A model generated the notes under the pieces. The model saw only the letters and a program-made list of their open reading frames with translations, was not told the DNA's origin and did not search any database. Positions 32,441 through 39,368 of a DNA stretch of 39,368 nucleotides are shown one piece after another. This DNA comes from Actinomycetes bacterium. Its GTDB lineage: Bacteria > Actinomycetota > Acidimicrobiia > Acidimicrobiales > GCA-2861595. The stretch covers positions 1 to 39,368 of the forward strand of contig JAHFUS010000039.1 of the NCBI GenBank assembly GCA_023264975.1. The letters are read 5' to 3'. Position 1 is the stretch's first letter, and every line of letters starts with the position of its first letter. A program made the translations under genes and the position numbers.

Positions 32441-32489
32441 GCCCGCCCTGCGTACGTCCCAGCCCGTCGGGCGGGACCCGCGGGCGGGC
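32441..32489. terminator. Possible GC-rich terminator between convergent genes
   Basis: GCCCGCCC (32441-32448) can pair with GGGCGGGC (32482-32489), and the interior has further C/G-rich self-complementarity (AGCCCGTCGGGCGGG). It lies in the gap between the convergent DUF3048 and ECF genes. The pairing is simple-sequence-like, so confidence is low. Confidence 0.35.
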
Positions 32490-32493
32490 ATCG

Positions 32494-33393
32494 TCAGCCG
32501 CCTGAGTCCGCCGGCCGCACCAGCTTGGCCACGTCGATGGAGGCCGGCGGCACCGCCCTGCGCAGGACGGTGCCGATGTCGCGCAGCTCGCCGACCCGGT
32601 GCCCGCACGTCTCGCAACCGGCCAGGTGGGCCTCAACCTTGGCCAGGTCACGGGGCGACAGCCCGCCGTCCACGTAGGCACCCAGCTGGTCGACCGTCGC
32701 ACGGCACCGCCGCTCGGCGCCTGGGGCAACGTGGGCCTGGAGGTAGCGCTGGCGCAGGCGGGCCCGGGCCCGGACGGCCCGCTGCGCACAGGCGTTGGGC
32801 GTGACGCCGAGGAGGGCGGCCGCCTCCCGCATGGGCAGGCCCTCCACCTCGGTGAGGTAGAGGACGGCCCGCAGATGGGTGGCCAGGCCGGAGAAGGCCC
32901 GGGCGACCAGGGCGGCGTTCTCCACCGCCACCACCCGCTCGGACGGGCGGGCGTCGGTGGACGGCGCCTCGGTGTCGTGCATGTCGTCGTCGGGCACGGT
33001 GCGCGCCGCCAGGCGGACCTGGTCGATGGCGGCCCGGCGGGCGGCGGTGACGACGTAGGCCTCGAACCCGGCCCCTTCGGGGAAACGGCCCCCCCGAACG
33101 ACGTGGAACACCTTGGCGAAGGCGTCCGACACGGCGTCGGCCGTGTCGTGGGCGTTGGATGCCACCGACCGGGCAGCCGCCCGGGCCTTGTCCAGGTGCC
33201 GGCCGTACAGCTCGGCGAAGGCGGCCTGCTCCCCGTCGGCGGCCGCCGCTACCAGCTCGGCGTCGGTTCGCGGATCGCGACGACCGCCGCCGCTCGCACG
33301 CTGTCCGTCTCCCACATTCGAGCTCAACCGACCGTCTCCAGGCACCCACGGCGGGCGTGGACCAGTGCCATCGTCGTGGACCCTTCCTAACAT
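32494..33393 (-). CDS. ECF sigma factor with C-terminal zinc-finger anti-sigma-like domain
   Basis: A 299-residue protein. Sigma region 2 spans about 43-120 (DAELVAAAADGEQAAFAELY, then FEAYVVTAARRAAIDQVRLA). Region 4 spans about 160-222 (LATHLRAVLYLTEVEGLPMR, EAAALLGVTPNACAQRAVRA). The C-terminus (about 229-290) is a zf-HC2 domain: C, then GAYVDGGLSPRDLAKVEAHL and AGCETC, giving H-x3-C-x2-C. A sigma factor and the type of domain normally found in its inhibitor are thus on one chain, suggesting self-inhibition or redox/metal gating in cis. ATG 33393 has GAAGGG upstream and lies 21 nt after the stop of the secreted protease on the same strand, so the two are likely co-transcribed. Confidence 0.88.
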   Translation of the reverse strand: MLGRVHDDGTGPRPPWVPGDGRLSSNVGDGQRASGGGRRDPRTDAELVAAAADGEQAAFAELYGRHLDKARAAARSVASNAHDTADAVSDAFAKVFHVVRGGRFPEGAGFEAYVVTAARRAAIDQVRLAARTVPDDDMHDTEAPSTDARPSERVVAVENAALVARAFSGLATHLRAVLYLTEVEGLPMREAAALLGVTPNACAQRAVRARARLRQRYLQAHVAPGAERRCRATVDQLGAYVDGGLSPRDLAKVEAHLAGCETCGHRVGELRDIGTVLRRAVPPASIDVAKLVRPADSGG

Positions 33394-33414
33394 GTCTGGC
33401 CCTTCGGTGGGCCG

Positions 33415-34845
33415 CTACGCGAACTGGACCTCGAACACGTACTGGGTGGCGGTGCCGTCAGCCGAATACACGGTGAGGCGGTGGGTGCCCGACGTCTTCG
33501 CCGAGAAGCGGTCGCGGGCGTCGGCACCGAACAGGCCGAGGCCCGAGTCGTCGACGGAGGTGGCGTCGTCAACGGTCTGGCCTGGCTCGCGCACCTCGAA
33601 GCCGACGTCGCCGGTGGCGGAGCCGGCGAAGATCTCGATCTGGTCGCCCGCCGCGAGGTCGATCAGGTACGTGTCGCCGTTTTCCTCCAAGGGGTCGATG
33701 ATCCCCGTGACCCGCTCACCGATCTCCAGCGGCTCGTTGTCGTCCACGTCGTCGTAGCGGCCCAGGGACACGTTCGACGTGTACGTCATGTGGGCGCCCT
33801 CGGGCACGCGGGTCCCCACCGCGATGACGACGAACGTCTGGGCCGGGACCTCGAACTCGAACACGCCGGGGGCGACGGGAACATCGGCGCCGTCCGCGTC
33901 GTCGAATTCCTCGCCGGCCGCGTCGATGGCTTCCTGGTTCGCGAAGTAGACCTCCCCCCCGTCGAGGTCGGCGGCGTACACCGCCGGCAGGGTCTCGGGC
34001 GGCAGTTCGAGGCGCACGTTCTTCGACGATCTCCCGGTGTGGAGGGTGAGCATCTGGGCGGCCTCGGTATCGGCCAAGTCGAACGACCCGGTCTTGGAGC
34101 CCCTTCGGGGGAACGGCACGTACGGCGGGGTGTCGCCATCGCGGATGTGGCGGATCGCCCGGCGGGTGTCGCGGCCGGACAGGGCAAGGGCGAATTCCTC
34201 GGCGAAGCTGAAACCGGAGACGCCAACCACATGGCCGCCGTCGTCCACCAGCGCGCCGCCGCTCTGGCCGCCACCGATGGCGGCGTCGGTCTGGAGGAAG
34301 GTGAGCCCGTACCCTGTGGCCTTGCGGGTGCGGGAGAGGATGCCCCGCGAGATGGTTGCCTGGGGCTCGTCGTCGATCTCGCCGGGGTAGCCGACCAGGT
34401 AGACGTCGTCGCCCCGCTGGATGCGGTCGTAGTCGGCGATGGCAAGAGGCGTGCGCTCGGTGTCGACCGGCCCCACCAGGGCGAGGTCGGCCGAGAAGTC
34501 GACGCCGAGCACCGGGACGTCGCGGTGGTGCTCCGTCTCGCCGAATACCAGGTCCACGGCGCCGAACGGGTCCACCACGTGGGCGTTGGTGACCACGTAC
34601 CGCCCGTCCACCAGGATGCCGCTGCCGGTGCCGAGGGGTGACTCCACGAAGGCGAGCGACGGCGACACGCAGTCGAGAATGGCCCTGGCCCTGGTCCCGG
34701 CCGGCGAACCGGCCGCGCAGCCGGCGGACGCGCCGCCCCCCGCGGTGACCGCGCCGCCGTCGTCGGACGCCGCCGCGATCACGGCGATCAGCGCCGACGA
34801 CACCATGACGGCGGCCGCCGCCACCAGGACAGTCGAGCGACGCAT
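33415..34845 (-). CDS. Secreted trypsin-like serine protease with C-terminal beta domain
   Basis: A 476-residue exported protease. A signal or membrane anchor lies at about 6-26 (VLVAAAAVMVSSALIAVIAA). The protease domain spans about 70-235, with His in VVTNAHVVDP, Asp in VDFSADLALVG and Ser in AIGGGQSGGALVD; the oxyanion segment reads GQSGGA. The C-terminal region (about 265-476) looks like beta-sandwich modules: the last part (GDTYLIDLAAGDQIEIFAGS, then SGTHRLTVYSADGTATQYVF) resembles the bacterial pre-peptidase C-terminal (PPC) type. It probably works in cell-envelope quality control or nutrient processing. It leads the ECF/zinc-finger sigma gene, suggesting an envelope-stress link (inference). 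Confidence 0.88.
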   Translation of the reverse strand: MRRSTVLVAAAAVMVSSALIAVIAAASDDGGAVTAGGGASAGCAAGSPAGTRARAILDCVSPSLAFVESPLGTGSGILVDGRYVVTNAHVVDPFGAVDLVFGETEHHRDVPVLGVDFSADLALVGPVDTERTPLAIADYDRIQRGDDVYLVGYPGEIDDEPQATISRGILSRTRKATGYGLTFLQTDAAIGGGQSGGALVDDGGHVVGVSGFSFAEEFALALSGRDTRRAIRHIRDGDTPPYVPFPRRGSKTGSFDLADTEAAQMLTLHTGRSSKNVRLELPPETLPAVYAADLDGGEVYFANQEAIDAAGEEFDDADGADVPVAPGVFEFEVPAQTFVVIAVGTRVPEGAHMTYTSNVSLGRYDDVDDNEPLEIGERVTGIIDPLEENGDTYLIDLAAGDQIEIFAGSATGDVGFEVREPGQTVDDATSVDDSGLGLFGADARDRFSAKTSGTHRLTVYSADGTATQYVFEVQFA

Positions 34846-35040
34846 GGGCGCGACGCTAACGTGCCCGGCGCTGCCGGGGACCGGGTCAAGGCCAGTCGAG
34901 GTTGAGCGACTTGGAGGCCGCGCAGAGCTACACCACCTGGCCGACCCGGCCGGCTCTGGTGGTCATAGGGCGCCGAGGTAGCCGACGGCCGGGCGGTGTT
35001 CCGCCGCTCGGTCCGGTCGACGACCCGTGGGGGCATGCAG

Positions 35041-36021
35041 ATGGCGGAGAATGGACCGGTGACCGTCCCGAGCAGCGACACTCCGCCTGTCACGCCGACT
35101 GCGACAGTGGCCAAGGCGCTGGTGGACAACGTGTCCGCCGTCGTCCTTGGCAAGCGGTCCGAGGTGGTGCTGGTAGTGGCCGGCCTCCTGGCCGGCGGGC
35201 ACGTGCTGTTGGAGGACGTGCCTGGCGTGGGCAAGACCCTCCTGGCCCGCAGCCTGGCCAGGTCGCTCGGCGGTACGGTCGCCCGCGTCCAGGGCACCGC
35301 CGACCTGATGCCGTCCGACATCACCGGTGTCCACGTGTACGACCCGGGCGGGCGGTCATGGGACTTCCACCCCGGCCCCGTGTTCAACAACGTCGTGTTG
35401 CTCGACGAGATCAACCGGGCCACGCCCCGGTCCCAGTCGGCCCTGCTCGAGGCCATGTCGGAGGGGCAGGTCACCGTCGACGGCACCAGCCGCCCGCTCC
35501 CCCACCCGTTCTTCGTGATCGCCACCCAGAACCCCTACGGCGACGTGGGCACGTTCCCCCTGTCTGAAGGCCAGTGCGACCGCTTCGCCCTCATCGTGTC
35601 GCTCGGCCTCCCCGGGCGCGAGGCGGAGCGGGCCGTGCTCCGGGGCGACGGCGGCCCGGCCGCCCTGGACTCGTTGGAGCCGGTGGTCTCGGGCCCAGAC
35701 CTGGCCGCCGCCATGGCCGACGTCGACCGCACCCATGTCGACCCGGCGATCGGCGACTACGTGCTCGACATCGTCGACGCCACCCGCTCCCACCCCGACC
35801 TCGATCACGGGGCCAGCCCCCGGGCCGCCCGCACGTTCCTCCAGGTGGCCAAGGCCTTCGCCGTGCTGCACGGCCGGGACTTCGTGGCACCCGACGACGT
35901 GAAGGCGGTGGCGGTCCCCGTGCTGGCCCACCGGCTGGGCGTGCTCTCCCGCCGCGGCACGGCCGCCACCCGCACGCTGGTGCAGGACCTGCTGGACGGC
36001 ATCGCCGCTCCCGCCGTCTAG
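35041..36021 (+). CDS. MoxR-family AAA+ ATPase
   Basis: A 326-residue MoxR ATPase: Walker A EDVPGVGKTLLARS, Walker B NNVVLLDEINRATPRSQSAL, sensor VIATQNPYGDVGTFPLSEGQ, arginine-finger region and C-terminal lid (SPRAARTFLQVAKAFAVLHG). MoxR proteins act as chaperones that mature or insert metal cofactors into partner complexes, usually with DUF58 and VWA or transglutaminase partners, as here. GTGGGGG lies 7-8 nt before the ATG at 35041; ATG 35035 or the upstream 34996 start are less likely. The DUF58 start follows the stop by 4 nt. Confidence 0.93.
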   Translation: MAENGPVTVPSSDTPPVTPTATVAKALVDNVSAVVLGKRSEVVLVVAGLLAGGHVLLEDVPGVGKTLLARSLARSLGGTVARVQGTADLMPSDITGVHVYDPGGRSWDFHPGPVFNNVVLLDEINRATPRSQSALLEAMSEGQVTVDGTSRPLPHPFFVIATQNPYGDVGTFPLSEGQCDRFALIVSLGLPGREAERAVLRGDGGPAALDSLEPVVSGPDLAAAMADVDRTHVDPAIGDYVLDIVDATRSHPDLDHGASPRAARTFLQVAKAFAVLHGRDFVAPDDVKAVAVPVLAHRLGVLSRRGTAATRTLVQDLLDGIAAPAV

Positions 36022-36025
36022 TTGC

Positions 36026-37021
36026 GTGCCGCTCCTCGCTATTCCTCGGTCGGGCCGTCCGCGTCCGGCCGCGTCCGCCTCAAAGACCGAGCGCCGGCTC
36101 GCCATCACCTCCGGCACCGGCGTGGCGCTGATGGTGGTGGGCGTCGGCATCTTCGTCAGCGGTCCCCGTGGCCTCGGGATGGTGCTGTTCCTCGGTGTCG
36201 GCGCCGCTGTCGCCCTCGACGTGCTGGTGGCCGTCCAGGCCACCCGCCGGGTGGTGGTCGCCGGCCATGCCCACCCCTGTGACGTGGTCGTGGGCGACCG
36301 GTTCGCCGTCGAGGTGGACGTGCGGGGCCGGTCGCTGCCGGTGCTGCTCGACCTGCCGGGCGGGCCGGCGTCCAAGCTCGTGGTCCACCCGCCGGCGACC
36401 GGCTCGCTCGACGGCCACGCCGACCGGCGGGGGGTGACCCGCCAGATCCTGCTGCCCGTCAGGAGCACCGGCCTGTGCGGCCTCATCTCGTGCACCCGCA
36501 CCCACCGGGTCGCCCTCCCGAGGCCGCTGGAGACGGGACCGCGGCCGGTCCCGCCTGGGACGCCCTTCCCCGAGCTCGGGGGCGGCTGGGGGGAGGGGGC
36601 GGTTGCAGCCGCCGCCGACGGCGAACTGGTGCGGGGCCTGCGCGACTACCTGCCCGGCGACAGGTTTCGCCAGGTCCACTGGCGGGCCACCGCCCACACG
36701 GGTGCGCTGGTCGTGAAGGAGACGGAAGAGCCACAGGCCCCAGTCCTCCACCTGGTGCTCGACATGGGTGAGGGCGGCGAGACGGGCGAGGCGGCGGCCG
36801 GCCGCAGCGCCTGGTACGCCGGCGAGGCCCTCAGGCGGGGCTACCAGGTCACCCTCACCACCGTGGAGGACGGGCACCCGCTCACCGACGCCACGCCGTC
36901 GATGCTCCAGGTAAACCGGCGCCTGGCCCGCACAGGCCCGGGGACGCCGCCCCACCCCAAGGGCGTGGCCCGGGGCGTCCGGGTGCTGGTGGTCTCGGCC
37001 GAGGGGGACTCGTGGCCCTAG
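36026..37021 (+). CDS. DUF58 domain protein
   Basis: A 331-residue membrane protein. Two hydrophobic segments (ITSGTGVALMVVGVGIFVS and GMVLFLGVGAAVALDVLVAV, about 28-72) are followed by a beta-rich region, then the DUF58 signature GLRDYLPGDRFRQVHWRATA with HTGALVVKETEE. DUF58 proteins are the usual partner of MoxR ATPases; their exact function is unknown but the C-terminal part is VWA-like. The GTG at 36026 follows the moxR stop directly, and its 3' end overlaps the transglutaminase start by 10 nt, so the three genes are translated as one unit. Confidence 0.9.
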   Translation: MPLLAIPRSGRPRPAASASKTERRLAITSGTGVALMVVGVGIFVSGPRGLGMVLFLGVGAAVALDVLVAVQATRRVVVAGHAHPCDVVVGDRFAVEVDVRGRSLPVLLDLPGGPASKLVVHPPATGSLDGHADRRGVTRQILLPVRSTGLCGLISCTRTHRVALPRPLETGPRPVPPGTPFPELGGGWGEGAVAAAADGELVRGLRDYLPGDRFRQVHWRATAHTGALVVKETEEPQAPVLHLVLDMGEGGETGEAAAGRSAWYAGEALRRGYQVTLTTVEDGHPLTDATPSMLQVNRRLARTGPGTPPHPKGVARGVRVLVVSAEGDSWP

Positions 37022-39039
37022 TCGCTGCCATCTCCGCCGCCCTCGCCGCCTTGGGCGCCTTCGTGGCCACCGGCGGCCTGCGGCTCGGCTCGGTCGGCGT
37101 CGCGCCCGCGGCCTACGCCCTGGCTCTGCTGCCAGGCGTGGTTGCGGTGGCGCTCGGCCGCCGGGCGCCCGCCGTGCGGGCGTTCGCCCTCCCGCCCCAG
37201 GCGCTGCGGTGGTTGCGGTTCGGCGGGATCGGCGTGGCACTTCTCCTCGTGTCGGCCAAGCAGCTGCCCGAGGTCGTGGCCGGCGCCGTCACGACCGGCG
37301 CCGCCCTGGCCGCGGTCGCCCTGGCCTACTGGTGGCCCCGCCCCGCCTTCCTGCGCGCATCGGTGGGCCTTGCCGCGCTGGCCCTGCTGCGCCCCCAGGC
37401 CGATCCCCGCGAGAACGTCGCCGCCCTGGTCGTGGCTGTGATGGCGGCGGCCGTGGCACTGGTGGCATGCAACCGCCTCGACACCGCAACTTACCCGGTG
37501 CTCGGGGGCACGCGTCCCGCCGTCAGGCCGAGGCGGGTGGTGGCCGAAGCCGCGTTCGTCGCCGGGGCCCTGCTCCTCGGCGGCCTCCTGTCGTCGAGGT
37601 TGGAGCAGCGCCGGCCCGCTCCGTCGTCCCAGTCGAGCACCGGGGCGAACCCGGTCGACCAGCAGCCGGCGCCGCTCGCCTTCCAGGACGTCCTCGACCC
37701 CAACGAGGCGGGGCCGGGGCGGCGGGGCGGCGACCCCGACCAGGTCGTCCTGAAGGTGGATGCCGACCGGGCCGGCGTGCTGCGGGCCATCACCTTCGAC
37801 ATGTGGGACGGCCGGCGGTGGGGGCGGTCGGCGGCGCTCGGTGAGAGCCGGGTGTTCGACGACCGCGGCGGGGTGCCGGTGCGCGGGGACCGGTTCGGGA
37901 TCGCCACCGCCAGCTTCGTACGTCAGCGCATCACGGTCGAGGCGCCGTACGCCGGCGTCGCCGTGGCGACCCCGGAGGTCCTCTACTACGACCTTCCCGT
38001 CGCCGGTCAGGTGTTCCCCGACGGCGCGGTCGCCCTGCGGCCCGCCCTCGGCAAGGGTGCCGTCTACATCGCCCAGACCGCCTGGCGCGGGCCCGGAGGC
38101 GGCGAATTGCGCAGCTCGCCGGCCGGCCTCCCCCACGACGGCGTGCCCTCCGGCTCGCGTATCTTCGACCCGGGGGTGCTGGACACCCATGCGCTGTCGG
38201 CCGACCCCGGGCTCAGTGATCGCGCCCGGGCGCTGGCCGAACGGGTCACCGCCGGCGCTGCCGGTGACTACGACAAGGTCGCGGCTCTGACCGCCTACCT
38301 GGACGCCCACGTGGCGGTGGACGACGACGTGGCGCCGCTCCCGGCCGGCGCCGATGCCGTCGACAGCGTGCTGTTCGGCGGCCGCCCGTCGTCACCGGAG
38401 CGACTGGCGACCGCCCTGGCCCTGCTGACCAGGGCGGTCGGCCTGCCCGCCCGCCTGACCACCGGCTTCCTGCCCGGCCGGCGACCGTTCTTCGGCGGCG
38501 ACTTCGCGGTGCGAGCGGGCGACGCCCACGCCTGGGTGGAGGTGCCGTTCCTGGACCTGGGCTGGGAGCGCTTCGACCCCAGCGGGCGCATCGCCACCGC
38601 CGAGGCGCAGGACAGCCTGTGGGCCCGCCTCCAGCGGGCATGGGAACGCTTCTGGCCCCTGTTCGTGCTGGTCGTCGCGGCGGTCGGCGTGGTCGCAGTT
38701 CGCCGCCTGGTTGCGCGGCGTCGCCGCCTGGCCGCCACCCCGTGGGCGAGCCGCTACTTCACCCGCCTGGTGCGGGTCGGCGCCGAGCGGGGTCGTCCCC
38801 ACCGGCGGGCGGAGACGCCGGCCGAGTACACCACCGCCCTGGCCGGCGGCGTGCTGGCCGACGAACGACTGGTGGAGGTGGGCCGCGTCCTCACCGAGGC
38901 CGCGTGGTCGGGCAGGCAGCCGGCGGCCACCACCCGGGTGTGGGCCGAGCAGGTCCTCGATGAGGCCGCCCGGGCCAACCCCGCCTACCGGCGAACTCGC
39001 CGTCCCCCGGCCCGGACCGGCCCGGGCGCCGCGCCCTGA
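37012..39039 (+). CDS. TgpA-type membrane transglutaminase-like protein lacking the catalytic cysteine
   Basis: A 675-residue protein. There are several N-terminal TM segments (about 1-195), then an extracytoplasmic region. The transglutaminase core spans about 425-530: SPERLATALALLTRAVGLPA, then RLTTGF, DAHAWVEV with His, and WERFDPSGR with Asp. Another TM (FWPLFVLVVAAVGVVAV) and a cytoplasmic DUF4129-like tail (AETPAEYTTALAGG) follow. The cysteine expected before the helix (GxCxxFA) is Pro in SSPERLA; the only Cys in the protein is in TM region ACNRLD. It is therefore predicted to be non-catalytic, perhaps a structural or binding module. Start GTG 37012, overlapping DUF58. Confidence 0.88.
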   Translation: MALVAAISAALAALGAFVATGGLRLGSVGVAPAAYALALLPGVVAVALGRRAPAVRAFALPPQALRWLRFGGIGVALLLVSAKQLPEVVAGAVTTGAALAAVALAYWWPRPAFLRASVGLAALALLRPQADPRENVAALVVAVMAAAVALVACNRLDTATYPVLGGTRPAVRPRRVVAEAAFVAGALLLGGLLSSRLEQRRPAPSSQSSTGANPVDQQPAPLAFQDVLDPNEAGPGRRGGDPDQVVLKVDADRAGVLRAITFDMWDGRRWGRSAALGESRVFDDRGGVPVRGDRFGIATASFVRQRITVEAPYAGVAVATPEVLYYDLPVAGQVFPDGAVALRPALGKGAVYIAQTAWRGPGGGELRSSPAGLPHDGVPSGSRIFDPGVLDTHALSADPGLSDRARALAERVTAGAAGDYDKVAALTAYLDAHVAVDDDVAPLPAGADAVDSVLFGGRPSSPERLATALALLTRAVGLPARLTTGFLPGRRPFFGGDFAVRAGDAHAWVEVPFLDLGWERFDPSGRIATAEAQDSLWARLQRAWERFWPLFVLVVAAVGVVAVRRLVARRRRLAATPWASRYFTRLVRVGAERGRPHRRAETPAEYTTALAGGVLADERLVEVGRVLTEAAWSGRQPAATTRVWAEQVLDEAARANPAYRRTRRPPARTGPGAAP

Positions 39040-39226
39040 CCGCGCTGCCCAGCTCGGGCACTGGTCCGCCGACTGATACCGCCTCGGTCCCCTACAGCTG
39101 ACAGATCGTCGGGATGGGAACTCGGACGGAGCCGAGCGGGTCTTCCGGCCGCACCCGTCATGGCACCGGCCGCCCTGGCGCCGGCCCGCCGGCGCCGACC
39201 GCCGGCCGACCTGTGCGTACCCGCGA

Positions 39227-39256
39227 CGAAGGGGCAGCCCGGAGGCTGCCCCTTCG
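39227..39256. terminator. Bidirectional terminator hairpin
   Basis: A perfect 13-bp stem (CGAAGGGGCAGCC and its reverse complement) with a CGGA tetraloop lies between the convergent transglutaminase-like gene and the edge gene. The 187 nt before it (39040-39226) hold no gene that I can support, only a weak CTCGG/CCGAG hairpin around 39121. Confidence 0.8.
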
Positions 39257-39281
39257 CCCTACTGCCGGATGCGGTTGTCGG

Positions 39282-39368
39282 TTACCGACGAGCCTTGGCC
39301 GGAGCCTTGCTCTCACGACGGCCGGCCAGCACGAGGGCCGAGGCGCCGAGGGCGAGGACCAGACCGAC
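39282..39368 (-). CDS. C-terminal end of a membrane-anchored surface protein (partial)
   Basis: The last 28 codons of a gene that enters from the right edge: a hydrophobic helix VGLVLALGASALVLAGRR followed by a basic tail ESKAPAKARR and stop. A terminal membrane helix plus positively charged tail is the layout of sortase-sorted (LPXTG-type) or other C-terminally anchored surface proteins. The sorting motif itself, if any, lies outside the window. A strong hairpin follows the stop. Confidence 0.7.
   Translation of the reverse strand, partial: VGLVLALGASALVLAGRRESKAPAKARR

Noticed and set aside
34846-35040. ACCACC...GGTGGT dyad near 34930-34965 considered as an operator
   Set aside because: The arms are only 6 bp, far apart and of GC-rich simple composition in the divergent gap; too weak to list as a feature.
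39040-39226. Gap after the transglutaminase-like gene considered for an RNA gene
   Set aside because: Only weak local pairing around 39121 was seen and no match to a known RNA class; nothing can be supported.

Overview
The window is a high-GC, densely coded piece of an actinobacterial chromosome. Gene content points to Acidimicrobiia or a close relative: secreted GYWLA/DGGVFAFGD repeat proteins, paired DUF3048 lipoproteins, BTAD-type regulators, HrdB/SigA-like sigma factors and frequent GTG starts. This placement is inferred from family content, not from a marker gene. No prophage, insertion sequence or CRISPR array was seen. One tRNA (Val-CAC) lies at the left edge.

Left part (1-6085). The tRNA is followed by an acetoacetate-decarboxylase-like gene divergent from a GT4 glycosyltransferase, a CsbD-like stress protein, and an MscS channel. 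Then comes a chain of five ORFs (3288-6085) in which every junction is a 4-nt stop/start overlap. It ends in an ECF sigma factor and an unusual partner: a cytoplasmic zinc-finger anti-sigma module joined through one membrane helix to an extracytoplasmic domain resembling branched-chain amino-acid binding proteins. This looks like a ligand-sensing anti-sigma factor.

Central accessory cluster (6082-12931). A TetR repressor with an 18-nt palindromic operator is divergent from a run of four genes: a fatty-acyl-reductase-like SDR fused to a HAD-IB phosphatase-like domain, a zinc alcohol dehydrogenase, a large LarA (nickel-pincer lactate racemase)-like protein, and a PlsC-like acyltransferase. This looks like a dedicated lipid or fatty-alcohol pathway of unknown product. 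It is the best candidate here for an undescribed system. Three 39-nt hairpin repeats with conserved ends and covarying cores sit at gene boundaries here and between gltB and aconitase.

Housekeeping middle (13127-23560): glutamate synthase large subunit (no adjacent gltD), a mitochondrial-type aconitase, a secreted repeat protein whose lysozyme-like C-terminal domain is cut short, a YceI protein, and a group-2 sigma factor behind a 390-nt structured leader.

Right part (23717-39368): an intracellular trypsin/PDZ protease divergent from an HxlR regulator; a DUF4184 membrane protein; a CDF metal transporter; a 1048-residue BTAD/NB-ARC/TPR regulator; a divergent pair of DUF3048 lipoproteins; a secreted trypsin-like protease followed by an ECF sigma factor carrying its own zinc-finger anti-sigma domain; a MoxR-DUF58-transglutaminase operon whose transglutaminase has lost its catalytic cysteine; and the 3' end of a membrane-anchored protein running in from the right edge.
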